Assembly (NCBI RefSeq): GCF_001703635.1
Contig: NZ_LQZT01000003.1
Span: 91,676 to 155,675, forward strand
Length of the DNA stretch: 64,000 bases
From: Parahoeflea olei
GTDB taxonomy: Bacteria > Pseudomonadota > Alphaproteobacteria > Rhizobiales > Rhizobiaceae
Direction: 5' to 3'
A program made the position numbers and the translations under genes. The notes under the pieces are model-generated. The model ran no database searches and had not been told where the DNA came from. It worked only from the letters and a program-made list of their open reading frames with translations. Below are positions 35,763 through 44,008 of the stretch, piece after piece. Each line of letters starts with the position of its first letter. The first letter of the stretch is position 1.

Positions 35763-37223
35763 ATGGAACAGGACAGCGACATTTTCGACCAGCCGGCCCT
35801 GGTGTGGTTTCGCGCGGATCTGAGGACCGCGGACAATGCCGCCTTGCGCGCGGCGTGCCGGCACAGCGCGGTCGTGCCCGTCTTCATCCGCGAAAATCCC
35901 TCGCCTGCGCGTCCGCTCGGCGGGGCGCGGGCGTGGTGGCTGCATCATTCGCTGGCAAGCCTTGCCGCCCGGCTTGAGAAGCTCGGAGCCCCGCTGCTGC
36001 TGCTCACCGGCGATCCGGCCCGGCTGATTCCCGAGCTCGCGGCCTCGACCGGCGCCTCGGCCGTCTACTGGAATCGCCGCTACGACCCGGCCTTTCAGGA
36101 AGCGGATGCCGGGCTCAAGGCCCATCTTGCCGATAGGGGAATCGTCACCGAGAGCTTTGCCGGGCAGCTGCTGCACGAGCCCACCCGGCTGCGCACCGGC
36201 GGCGGCGTGCCCTACAAGGTCTACACCCCGTTCTGGCGGGCGATGGAGCTCGGCATCGAAGACTGCCGGCCGTTGCCGGCGCCGGATCACCTGCCGGGAC
36301 GCCCTGCCGACGGCGTGCCGGATTGCGAAGCGCTCGAGAGCTGGCAGTTGCACCCGTTCAAGCCGGACTGGTCCGGGGGCCTTCAGGAAACCTGGACGCC
36401 AGGCGAGGACGGCGCCCATGCCCGGCTCGCCGTTTTCCTCGACCAGCGGCTGCAAGGCTATGCGGAGCGCCGCGACATCCCCGGCAAGCCCACCACATCC
36501 GGTCTTTCGCCGCATCTGGCGACCGGCGAGATCACGCCGGCGCAGATCATCGAGGCGCTTTCACAGTCGGATGCCCCCGCCGCGCCGGATGACCGCAGCA
36601 AATTCCGCAAGGAAGTGGGCTGGCGTGAATTCGCCTGGCATCTCCTGGTCAACGACCCGGACCTCGTCACCTCCAACCACAATCCGAAATTCGACGACTT
36701 TCCCTGGAGCGACAACGCCGCGGCGCTCGCGGCCTGGCAGAAGGGCATGACCGGCTATCCGATCGTCGATGCCGGCATGCGCGAACTCTGGCAGACCGGC
36801 TGGATGCACAACCGTGTGCGCATGGTCGTGGCCTCCTTCCTGACCAAGCACCTGCTGATCGACTGGCGCCAGGGCGAAGCCTGGTTCTGGGATACGCTGG
36901 TGGATGCCGACCCGGCTTCCAATGCCGTGAGCTGGCAATGGGTGGCGGGCTCCGGCGCCGATGCCGCGCCCTATTTCCGCATCTTCAACCCCGTGCTCCA
37001 GGGCGAGAAATTCGACGCCGACGGCGCCTATGTGCGCCGCTACGTGCCGGAGCTCAAGGACATGCCCGACAGGTTTTTGCACAAGCCCTGGGACGCGCCC
37101 GACGAGGTATGTCTGGCGGCGGGTGTACAACTTGGCGTAACCTATCCCAAGCCCATCGTGGACCATCAGGCAGCGCGCGACCGCGCGCTTGCCGCCTACA
37201 ACAAGATCAAGGATGCCGCATGA
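35763..37223 (+). CDS. phrB: Deoxyribodipyrimidine photolyase (CPD, class I)
   Basis: A 486-residue flavoprotein that repairs UV pyrimidine dimers with blue light. The N-terminal antenna domain begins PALVWFRADLRTADNAAL. The FAD domain shows FRKEVGWREFAWHLL near residue 280, then KGMTGYPIVDAGMRELWQTG, WMHNRVRMVVASFLTKHLL, and the electron-transfer Trp region ASNAVSWQWVAGSG. It heads an operon whose next gene overlaps its stop by ATGA. Photolyase at the head of amine oxidase-DUF1365-cfa is a known photo-oxidative stress arrangement. Confidence 0.95.
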   Translation: MEQDSDIFDQPALVWFRADLRTADNAALRAACRHSAVVPVFIRENPSPARPLGGARAWWLHHSLASLAARLEKLGAPLLLLTGDPARLIPELAASTGASAVYWNRRYDPAFQEADAGLKAHLADRGIVTESFAGQLLHEPTRLRTGGGVPYKVYTPFWRAMELGIEDCRPLPAPDHLPGRPADGVPDCEALESWQLHPFKPDWSGGLQETWTPGEDGAHARLAVFLDQRLQGYAERRDIPGKPTTSGLSPHLATGEITPAQIIEALSQSDAPAAPDDRSKFRKEVGWREFAWHLLVNDPDLVTSNHNPKFDDFPWSDNAAALAAWQKGMTGYPIVDAGMRELWQTGWMHNRVRMVVASFLTKHLLIDWRQGEAWFWDTLVDADPASNAVSWQWVAGSGADAAPYFRIFNPVLQGEKFDADGAYVRRYVPELKDMPDRFLHKPWDAPDEVCLAAGVQLGVTYPKPIVDHQAARDRALAAYNKIKDAA

Positions 37224-38560
37224 ACGTTCACCACTCGCCCCAACCCGCCAAAACCGGCCCCGATCGCCTGAAGATCGCCGTGATCGGCTCTGGCATCTCG
37301 GGGGCGTCGGCAGCCTGGGCACTGCATCCGTTCCACGACGTTACGGTCTATGAATCCGACACCCGTCCGGGCGGCCATACCGCCACCGTGGACATCGATT
37401 ACAAGGGCGTTCCGGTCTCGGTGGACACCGGCTTCATCGTCTACAACGAGCTCAACTACCCGAACCTGACGGCGCTGTTTTCGCATCTCGACGTCAAGAC
37501 CCATGACAGCGACATGAGTTTTGCGCTGTCGCTCGATTACGGCAAGCTCGAATGGGGCGGCGACAACCTGTCGACCCTGTTCGCGCAGAAGCGCAACCTG
37601 TTGCGCCCCTCCTTCATCCTGATGCTGCGCGAGATCCTGCGCTTCAACAAGATCTGCCTGAAGGATCGAGCCGATGGCCATCTCGCCGCCCGCTCGATCG
37701 GCGACTATCTCAACTGGCGCGGCTTCTCCCCGGGCTTCACCAACAATTACCTGGTGCCGATGGCGGCGGCGATCTGGTCGACGCCGGCCAAGCGGATGCT
37801 CGAGTTCCCGGCCACGCATTTCGTGAATTTCTTCGAGAACCACCGGCTGATCCATTCCGAACGGCCGGTCTGGCGCACGGTGACCGGCGGCAGCCGCAAC
37901 TACCTGCAAAAGCTGCTGGCCCCGCTCGGCGCGCGCGTGAAACTCGGCTGCGGCGCGGTGTCGGTCCGCCGCTCGGCCACGGGCGTCGACATCCTCGATG
38001 CGACCGGCCATTCGGCCAGCTACGACAAGGTGATTCTCGCCTGCCACACCGACCAGGCGCTGGCCATGCTCGACCGGCCGAGCGACGAGGAGCGCGAAAT
38101 CCTGACCGCGATCCCCTACAGCGCCAACCGGGTGATCCTGCACCGCGACGAGCGGCTGATGCCGGTGCGTAAGAAAATCTGGGCCTCATGGAACTATCTG
38201 CGCTCGTCCGACCCGCGCAGCGACGCCAATGTCGCCGTCTCCTACTGGATGAACCGGCTGCAGGGCATCGATGCGTCAAAGCCCTTGTTCGTGACGCTCA
38301 ATCCCGACCGCGAACCGCTTCCTGGCACCGTGTTTGGCGAATACAGTTACGACCATCCCCAGTTCGGCACCGACGCCATGCAGGTGCAGGCGCGCCTCAA
38401 GGCCATCCAGGGCGACAACAACACCTATTTCGCCGGCGCCTGGACAGGCTACGGCTTCCATGAGGACGGGCTGAGTTCGGGCATCGCCGCCGCCGAAGCG
38501 CTCGGCGCGACCCTGCCGTGGCGCTCAGGCTCCGCGACCGCCGCCGCGCCGGTGGCCTGA
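37220..38560 (+). CDS. FAD-dependent amine-oxidase-like protein
   Basis: A 446-residue NAD(P)-binding Rossmann/amine oxidase family protein. The dinucleotide fold is IAVIGSGISGASAAWAL (residues 18-34) with VTVYESDTRPGGH about 20 residues later. The C-terminal FAD contact is NTYFAGAWTGYGFHEDGLSS. The start ATG overlaps the photolyase stop (ATGA), so the two are coupled. In alphaproteobacteria this family always travels with DUF1365 and a Cfa-like methyltransferase and is thought to oxidise or desaturate a lipid; the exact reaction is not established here. Confidence 0.9.
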   Translation: MNVHHSPQPAKTGPDRLKIAVIGSGISGASAAWALHPFHDVTVYESDTRPGGHTATVDIDYKGVPVSVDTGFIVYNELNYPNLTALFSHLDVKTHDSDMSFALSLDYGKLEWGGDNLSTLFAQKRNLLRPSFILMLREILRFNKICLKDRADGHLAARSIGDYLNWRGFSPGFTNNYLVPMAAAIWSTPAKRMLEFPATHFVNFFENHRLIHSERPVWRTVTGGSRNYLQKLLAPLGARVKLGCGAVSVRRSATGVDILDATGHSASYDKVILACHTDQALAMLDRPSDEEREILTAIPYSANRVILHRDERLMPVRKKIWASWNYLRSSDPRSDANVAVSYWMNRLQGIDASKPLFVTLNPDREPLPGTVFGEYSYDHPQFGTDAMQVQARLKAIQGDNNTYFAGAWTGYGFHEDGLSSGIAAAEALGATLPWRSGSATAAAPVA

Positions 38561-38562
38561 GC

Positions 38563-39414
38563 ATGAACGCGCCACTCGACCATCGTCGCCTCGAGGCCAC
38601 GACCGACCGGCCGGCCGCGGCTCTTTATGTCGGCGACGTCATGCACCAGCGCATGAAGCCCGTGGGACACCGGTTCCGCTACAGGGTGTATTCGCTGCTG
38701 ATCGATCTCGACCGGCTCGAGGAGGCCGACAGGCTGTCGCCCCTGTTTTCGGTCAATCGCGCCAATGTGGTGGCGTTCCACGAGGCCGATCACCTGCGCG
38801 GCGCACAGGCGCCGTCGCTGCGCACCCATATCGACCGGCTGCTCGAAGAGGCAGGCCTGCCGGAACGCGCAGCCCGCATCGAACTTGCCTGCTACCCGCG
38901 CCTGTTCGGACAGGTGTTCAACCCGCTCTCGGTCTATTATGCCTATGGCGCGGCCGGAGAGCCGCTCGCCCTTGTCTACGAGGTGCGCAACACCTTCGGC
39001 GAGAGCCACACCTATGCCTGCCGGATCGAAGACAAGGACCTGACGCCCGCGGGGATACGCCAGAGCCGGTCGAAGATCTTCTACGTCTCGCCCTTCATCG
39101 ATCTGGCGATGCGCTACAATTTCAGGATGAACCTGCCCGGCGAGCAGATCAAATGGCGCATTCTCGAAACCGATGCCGGCGGTCCGCTGCTCGCGGCCAC
39201 CTACAACGGCGCGCGACGGGCCCTTTCGACCAGGTCGATTCTCGCTTGCCTCTTGCAGTTTCCGCTTTTGACATGGAAGATTGTCGGCGGCATTCACTAC
39301 GAAGCCCTCATATTGTGGCTGAAGGGAATGCGCCACGTGCCCCGACCGGCCCCGCCTCCCCGCGCGAGTTTTCGCGACGAGGCGAATTTCGAGAACCATG
39401 CGGCGGAGCCGTGA
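38563..39414 (+). CDS. DUF1365 domain protein
   Basis: A 283-residue protein of the DUF1365 family. Family features are ALYVGDVMHQRMKPVGHRFR near residue 19, YSLLIDLDRL, CYPRLFGQVFNPLSVYYAYG near residue 112 and KIFYVSPFIDLAMRYNFRMN near residue 172. The molecular function is unknown. It starts 2 nt after the stop of the amine-oxidase-like gene and precedes the Cfa-like gene by 37 nt, so all are one operon, presumably acting on membrane lipids. Confidence 0.9.
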   Translation: MNAPLDHRRLEATTDRPAAALYVGDVMHQRMKPVGHRFRYRVYSLLIDLDRLEEADRLSPLFSVNRANVVAFHEADHLRGAQAPSLRTHIDRLLEEAGLPERAARIELACYPRLFGQVFNPLSVYYAYGAAGEPLALVYEVRNTFGESHTYACRIEDKDLTPAGIRQSRSKIFYVSPFIDLAMRYNFRMNLPGEQIKWRILETDAGGPLLAATYNGARRALSTRSILACLLQFPLLTWKIVGGIHYEALILWLKGMRHVPRPAPPPRASFRDEANFENHAAEP

Positions 39415-39451
39415 GTGACAACCACCTGTCGAGACGGAGGAGGCTGCTCTC

Positions 39452-40702
39452 ATGAAGACTGAAGCCACCTGGACTGAACATGCACACGCCGTAAAGCTGT
39501 CCACCGACAACCTGTCGGCCTATTTGCGCGGGCTTCCGGCAAAGGCCAAGATGGCGCTGCGCGGATTGCTGCATCTGGGGCACGGCCGCCTGCAGATCCG
39601 CATGCCCGACGGCCGCACCGTGCTGATCGAGGGCCGCACCGAGGGACCGGAGGCGGTGCTGATCCTGCACAACTGGAACCTCGCGCAGCGGGCGCTGGCC
39701 GGCGGCACCATCGGGGTCGCCGAATCCTATATCGACGGCGACTGGGAAAGCCCGGACGTGACGGCCTTTCTCGAGCTGTTCCTGGTCAATCTCGAGGTCG
39801 GCGACTCGCTTGCCGGCGGCGCGCGCGGCGTGGCCCGCATCCTCGAGAAGATCCGCCACTGGCTCAACTCGAATTCGCGCGCCCAAGCGCGCAAGAACAT
39901 TTCCGCCCATTACGATCTCGGCAACGCCTTCTATTCGAAGTGGCTCGACGAGACCATGACCTACTCCTCCGCCCTCTACCAGGAAGGCGCCAACGATCTC
40001 GCCAGCGCCCAGACCGCCAAATACCGTGCGCTCGCCGAAGCCACGGGCCTGAAGGCAGGCGACCATGTGCTCGAGATCGGTTGCGGCTGGGGCGGTTTTG
40101 CCGAATTCGCCGCGCGCGAAGTCGGCTGCCGCGTGACCGGGCTCACGATCTCGCGCGAGCAGCTGGCATTCGCCCGCGAGCGCATCGAAAGGGCCGGTCT
40201 CAGCGACCGGGTCGAGCTTCGCTTCCAGGATTACCGCGACGAAACCGGCCGCTATGACGGCGTGGTCTCGATCGAGATGTTCGAGGCGGTGGGCGAAAAA
40301 TACTGGCCGGTCTATTTCTCCAAGCTCCGCGAGTGCCTCAAGCCCGGCGGCAAGGCCGGCCTGCAGATCATCACCATCAAGCCCGAAGCCTACGAGACCT
40401 ATCGCGCCAATCCCGATTTCATCCAGCGCTACGTGTTCCCCGGCGGCATGCTGCCGACCGAGAACCATCTGACCTCGCTGGGTGAGGCAGCCGGGCTCAA
40501 GCTCGTCGGCCACCGCGCCTTCGGCGCCGACTACGGCCGCACGCTTGCTGAATGGCGCGAGCGGTTCTGGTCCGTCTGGCCCGAGATCGAGCCGCTCGGC
40601 TTCGATCTGAGGTTCAAGCGGCTGTGGGAATTCTACATGTATTACTGCGAGGCGGGCTTCCGCTCCGGCCACATCAATGTCCGGCAGGTGGTCTACAGCT
40701 AG
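39452..40702 (+). CDS. Cyclopropane-fatty-acyl-phospholipid synthase family methyltransferase
   Basis: A 416-residue SAM-dependent enzyme that methylates the double bond of acyl chains in phospholipids. SAM motif I is VLEIGCGWGGFAEFAAREV near residue 205. SISAHYDLGNAFYSKWLDE-type sequence (ISAHYDLGNAFYSKWLDE), the YSSALY motif and FEAVGEKYWPVYF are conserved in the family. A GGAGGAGG ribosome site precedes the ATG. Homologues in RpoE/ChrR regulons include UfaM of Rhodobacter sphaeroides, which starts furan fatty-acid synthesis. Whether this one makes cyclopropane or methylated unsaturated chains cannot be read from sequence. Confidence 0.92.
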   Translation: MKTEATWTEHAHAVKLSTDNLSAYLRGLPAKAKMALRGLLHLGHGRLQIRMPDGRTVLIEGRTEGPEAVLILHNWNLAQRALAGGTIGVAESYIDGDWESPDVTAFLELFLVNLEVGDSLAGGARGVARILEKIRHWLNSNSRAQARKNISAHYDLGNAFYSKWLDETMTYSSALYQEGANDLASAQTAKYRALAEATGLKAGDHVLEIGCGWGGFAEFAAREVGCRVTGLTISREQLAFARERIERAGLSDRVELRFQDYRDETGRYDGVVSIEMFEAVGEKYWPVYFSKLRECLKPGGKAGLQIITIKPEAYETYRANPDFIQRYVFPGGMLPTENHLTSLGEAAGLKLVGHRAFGADYGRTLAEWRERFWSVWPEIEPLGFDLRFKRLWEFYMYYCEAGFRSGHINVRQVVYS

Positions 40703-40825
40703 GCACGGGCGCCGGCCCACGCCAGAGCTGGCTGACGCAGTGAACCGCAGCGGCGGCGAAGGCGTAGAAAGGGGACTATCAACCTGTCCCGGATCTTCGC
40801 GGGGCCGCTCTCCCCGGATGGTTTC

Positions 40826-42181
40826 GTGACCGAATCCAGAGACACCCGCTCCGCGCTCCCAGGCTCCCCCCGCACGCTGGGCTGGCCCAGGCTTCTCGCC
40901 TATGCGCTGCCCGCGATTCCGCTCGCGGCGCTGACGCTGCCGCTCTATGTGCTGGTCCCGACCTTCTACACCGAAACCTTGGGGCTGCCGCTTGCCTCCG
41001 TCGGCTTCGCCCTTCTGGTCGTGCGGATCTTCGATGCCGTCAACGATCCGCTGATCGGCTGGGCGGCGGACCGGTTCCGCCCCCGCTTCGGCCGCCGCCG
41101 CGCCCTGTTCGCGCTGAGCCTGCCGCTGACGGCGATCTCCGCCTTCATGCTGTTCTGGCCGCCCACGGACGCCTCGATCGCCTGGCTGGTGGGGTGGGGC
41201 TTGATGCTTTCGCTCGGCTACACCGCGGCGCTGATCCCGTTTTCCGCCTGGGGCGCGGAACTTGCGACCGACTATCACGGCCGGTCCCGCATCACCGGCT
41301 GGCGCGAAGGGTTCACGCTGGTCGGAACCCTGATCGCGATCGCCCTGCCCTTCACGATCGGCTTCGACAAAGCCGACGGATTACACGGCCTCGCGCTGCT
41401 CGGCATCGTCATCCTTTTGGCGCTACCCCTGTTCGGTGCCTTCGCCATCATCGCCACGCCAGAGCCGGTCGAGCATTCGAAGACGCGGCTCAACCTCGCC
41501 TCCGGCCTCACCCATCTCGTGCGCAACAAGCCGTTCCTGCGCCTGATTGCGGCGTTCTTCCTCAACGGGCTCGCAAACGGCATTCCGGCGACACTGTTTC
41601 TCTATTTCGTCTCAGCCCGGCTCGGCCTGCCCGAAGCCCGCGGTCCGCTGCTGTTTCTCTATTTCCTCTGCGCGGTGGCGGGCGTGCCGGTTGCGACCTG
41701 GGCGGCCCGCCGGGTCGGCAAGCACCGCGCCTGGTGTTACGCCATGCTCGCGGCCTGCCTCGCCTTCGCGCCTGCCCCGCTGTTGCCCGAAGGCAGCCTG
41801 ATAGCCTTTGCGGCGATCTGCGTTGTCACGGGCGTGCTGCTCGGCTTCGACCTTTCTTTGCCGCCGGCGATTCAGGCCGATGTGATCGACGTCGACACGG
41901 CCGCGTCCGGCGAACAGCGTTCCGGTATCTATTTCGCCGCCTGGAGCCTGTCGACCAAGCTCTCGCTTGCCGGCGGCGTCGGCATCATCTTCCCCGTGCT
42001 TGCGGGTTTCGGCTTCGATCCCGGAACCGCCTCCGGTGCGCAGACCGGCCTGACCGCGCTCGCGGTCGCCTATGCCTGGGTGCCGATCTGCGCCAAGCTG
42101 ATCGCGATCGCGCTAATGTGGAATTTCCCGCTCGACGAGGCCGCCCAAAAGCGGCTCAGAACCAGCATCGAAGCCGGCTGA
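40826..42181 (+). CDS. MFS transporter, GPH (MelB-like) family
   Basis: A 451-residue, 12-span membrane protein with a GTG start. The GPH signature is near residue 68: VVRIFDAVNDPLIGWAADR, followed by RFGRRRALFA. It has the long hydrophobic segments of cation-coupled sugar symporters, but MelB-like proteins linked to ChrR regulons occur beside Cfa-like genes and may move lipids or lipid precursors instead. It starts about 120 nt after the Cfa-like gene with no obvious promoter between them, so it is probably the last gene of the photolyase operon. The substrate is unknown. Confidence 0.85.
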   Translation: MTESRDTRSALPGSPRTLGWPRLLAYALPAIPLAALTLPLYVLVPTFYTETLGLPLASVGFALLVVRIFDAVNDPLIGWAADRFRPRFGRRRALFALSLPLTAISAFMLFWPPTDASIAWLVGWGLMLSLGYTAALIPFSAWGAELATDYHGRSRITGWREGFTLVGTLIAIALPFTIGFDKADGLHGLALLGIVILLALPLFGAFAIIATPEPVEHSKTRLNLASGLTHLVRNKPFLRLIAAFFLNGLANGIPATLFLYFVSARLGLPEARGPLLFLYFLCAVAGVPVATWAARRVGKHRAWCYAMLAACLAFAPAPLLPEGSLIAFAAICVVTGVLLGFDLSLPPAIQADVIDVDTAASGEQRSGIYFAAWSLSTKLSLAGGVGIIFPVLAGFGFDPGTASGAQTGLTALAVAYAWVPICAKLIAIALMWNFPLDEAAQKRLRTSIEAG

Positions 42182-42189
42182 CCTAAGCG

Positions 42190-42993
42190 TCAATCGGTTT
42201 CCAGCGGCCGCTTGCTCCAGCCCGTGGCCCGGTTCATCAGCGCGAAATAGGCCGGATAGGGCAGGAACTGCAGGAGTTTGAGCACATAGGTGAAGCGGCG
42301 CGGAAAGGTGATTTCGAACCCGTTCGACTTCAGCCCGCTTGCGATCCGATCGGCCGCGTCTTCGGGCTGCATCAAGGCCGGCATCTCGAAGGCGTTGTCG
42401 GCGGTGGCCGGCGTATCGACGAAACCCGGATTGATCACCTGGATGCGCACGCCCAACTTGTCGAGATCGAATTTCAGGCTTTCGGCCATGTTGATCAGCG
42501 CCGCCTTGGTCGCGCCATAGGCCGCACTCGTGGGCATGCCGCCATAGCCGGTCACCGAGGACACGATCGCGATTTGTCCGCGCCCACGCGGCTTCATCCG
42601 CTCGATCGCCGGCACCAGGCAATTGACCACGCCGCTCAGGTTGACCGCGAAGGTCTTGTCGAAGTCCTCGACCTTGAGGGTTTCGCCATGCACCGGCAGA
42701 TAGACCCCGGCATTGAAGACGGCGAGCGCAAGCCCCCCACCCTCGGTGTCGATACGGCGCGCGACGGCGGCCATGGCGCCGCTGTCGGTCACATCCCCGG
42801 GGGCCGCGATGATCCGGCCCTTGAGCGGCTGGGCCTCCTTTTCGAGTTCGGCAAGCGCATCCGCGCTGCGCGCGGTCGCGTGCACCGTGAACCCCTCGCG
42901 CGCGAGCTTCAGCGCCAGCGCACGGCCGATGCCGCTTGAGGCGCCGGTCACCCAGGCAGATCCGTCGTTTGGCGTGGCCGAATAGGTGGTCAT
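42190..42993 (-). CDS. Short-chain dehydrogenase/reductase
   Basis: A 267-residue SDR. The cofactor motif is AWVTGASSGIGRALALKLA near residue 14, the NAG motif appears as LAVFNAGVYLP, the active-site Tyr-Lys is SAAYGATKAAL, and the catalytic Ser lies in IAIVSSVTGYGG. A C-terminal stretch (FPRRFTYVLKLLQFLPYPAY) suggests membrane contact. The start at Met-Thr-Thr-Tyr has a GGAGAG site, and an upstream ATG was rejected. It is convergent with the MFS gene (stops about 10 nt apart) and lies just past a terminator-like hairpin behind chrR. SDRs of this kind belong to ChrR regulons. Confidence 0.9.
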   Translation of the reverse strand: MTTYSATPNDGSAWVTGASSGIGRALALKLAREGFTVHATARSADALAELEKEAQPLKGRIIAAPGDVTDSGAMAAVARRIDTEGGGLALAVFNAGVYLPVHGETLKVEDFDKTFAVNLSGVVNCLVPAIERMKPRGRGQIAIVSSVTGYGGMPTSAAYGATKAALINMAESLKFDLDKLGVRIQVINPGFVDTPATADNAFEMPALMQPEDAADRIASGLKSNGFEITFPRRFTYVLKLLQFLPYPAYFALMNRATGWSKRPLETD

Positions 42994-43009
42994 GGTTTCT
43001 CTCCAATGC

Positions 43010-43041
43010 AAAAACGTCCGAAGCTTGATACGCTCCGGACG
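43010..43041 (-). terminator. Terminator/attenuator between chrR and the SDR gene
   Basis: On the minus strand a stem CGTCCGGAG / CTTCGGACG (one mismatch) is followed directly by TTTTT. The SDR start lies only 17 nt further on, so this could limit read-through from chrR into the SDR gene. Confidence 0.7.
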
Positions 43042-43082
43042 CCCGTTCGGTTGCATTCGTTGTAACGATTTGCGTCCGGCGC

Positions 43083-43751
43083 TCAGCCGATGATGTCGCC
43101 GATCAGTTGCCGGAACGATCCGGTCAGCTTCAAAGGCGCATCCATCACCGCAAAGCCGATGCAGGGCCGGCCGAGATCGACACTGGGGCGGTGATCGACC
43201 GAATCGTCGGCAACCGAGATGTCGCCGCGCCGGTAATGGCCGCGCGCATCGCTGAACGCGCCGTCGAGCACCAGCGACAGCTCGCTGCCTTCATGGGTAT
43301 GGGCCGGAACAGTCCGCCCGGGCTTGAGCCAGAACAGGCTGACATGGCAGCCCTCGATATCGCCGAGATCATATTCCCTGAACCCCGGCATGCGCGTGCG
43401 CCACGGCACGTCTTCGGCATCGAAGCCGACGAAATCATAGAGCGCCTTCGGAAACACCCTGTCCGCGGGAGACGCCGCGGCTTGCGCGGCGGCCGCTTGC
43501 GGCGCCTGCGAGGCAAGCACGGTCGCAAGCATCGCGTCCCGGTCGGCGAGCGGCGCCGGCTCGCATTGCATCAGTTCCAACCCGGCCATGGCTTCGAGGT
43601 CGCGGACCCTGATCCGGCTTTCCGGCTTGAGTTCGAGATGGGCCTCGACCAGCACCCGGGCCGGCGTCGGAAGCGTTCCGGCAACATAGCGCGCGAGCAG
43701 AGAGTCCAGTGTATCGATGTGTTCACGCACCATGCGGCCTTGACTCTCCAT
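43083..43751 (-). CDS. chrR: ChrR-type cupin anti-sigma factor, cysteine-less
   Basis: A 222-residue protein with an N-terminal anti-sigma domain and a C-terminal cupin. The anti-sigma part keeps His11 and His38 of the usual H..HxxxCxxC zinc site, but the two Cys are Lys42 and Ser45 (AHLELKPESR). The cupin is intact, with metal ligands in PAHTHEGSELSLVLDG and the late His in DDSVDHRP. In Rhodobacter, ChrR releases the sigma factor RpoE on singlet oxygen. Here no sigma gene is adjacent. A later start at Met-Val-Arg-Glu-His (43733) is possible. It has its own ECF-type promoter candidate. Confidence 0.85.
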   Translation of the reverse strand: MESQGRMVREHIDTLDSLLARYVAGTLPTPARVLVEAHLELKPESRIRVRDLEAMAGLELMQCEPAPLADRDAMLATVLASQAPQAAAAQAAASPADRVFPKALYDFVGFDAEDVPWRTRMPGFREYDLGDIEGCHVSLFWLKPGRTVPAHTHEGSELSLVLDGAFSDARGHYRRGDISVADDSVDHRPSVDLGRPCIGFAVMDAPLKLTGSFRQLIGDIIG

Positions 43752-43811
43752 CCTTCGTCAGCGGTCACGGTCGCGGGGGCGCGGCACGCAGCTTCGCTGT
43801 CCTATATCGAA

Positions 43812-43840
43812 GTTTACGCGGAAAAGGACAATCCGGATCA
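43812..43840 (-). promoter_or_regulatory. Candidate ECF (RpoE/ChrR-type) promoter of chrR
   Basis: On the minus strand: TGATC, 19 nt, TAAAC, about 60 nt before the chrR start. TGATCCGG and the 19-nt spacing are shared with the photolyase promoter candidate at 35683-35711. A sigma-70-like TTGTCC/TATAGG pair overlaps it. Confidence 0.55.
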
Positions 43841-44008
43841 CAAAAACATCCTGTTTCGCATTTTAGCCATTTCGCGGAAAATATCACCCGTCGGGCAACC
43901 GCAGGCAAGCAGCTATTTCTTGCCACCGCCGGCTTGAGACGCCACAACTGACGACCTACTACGCTCGCTCTTCGGGGCGGGACCACGCCAATCATCACAG
44001 GATACGTC

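Noticed and set aside
40703-40825. Separate ECF promoter for the MFS gene
   Set aside because: No TGATC with proper spacing was found in this spacer, so the gene is treated as the end of the photolyase operon.
35763-43751. Genomic island or defence system around the photolyase cluster
   Set aside because: Although tRNA genes lie nearby, there is no integrase, direct repeat, compositional shift or defence-type gene. The cluster matches a known stress regulon.
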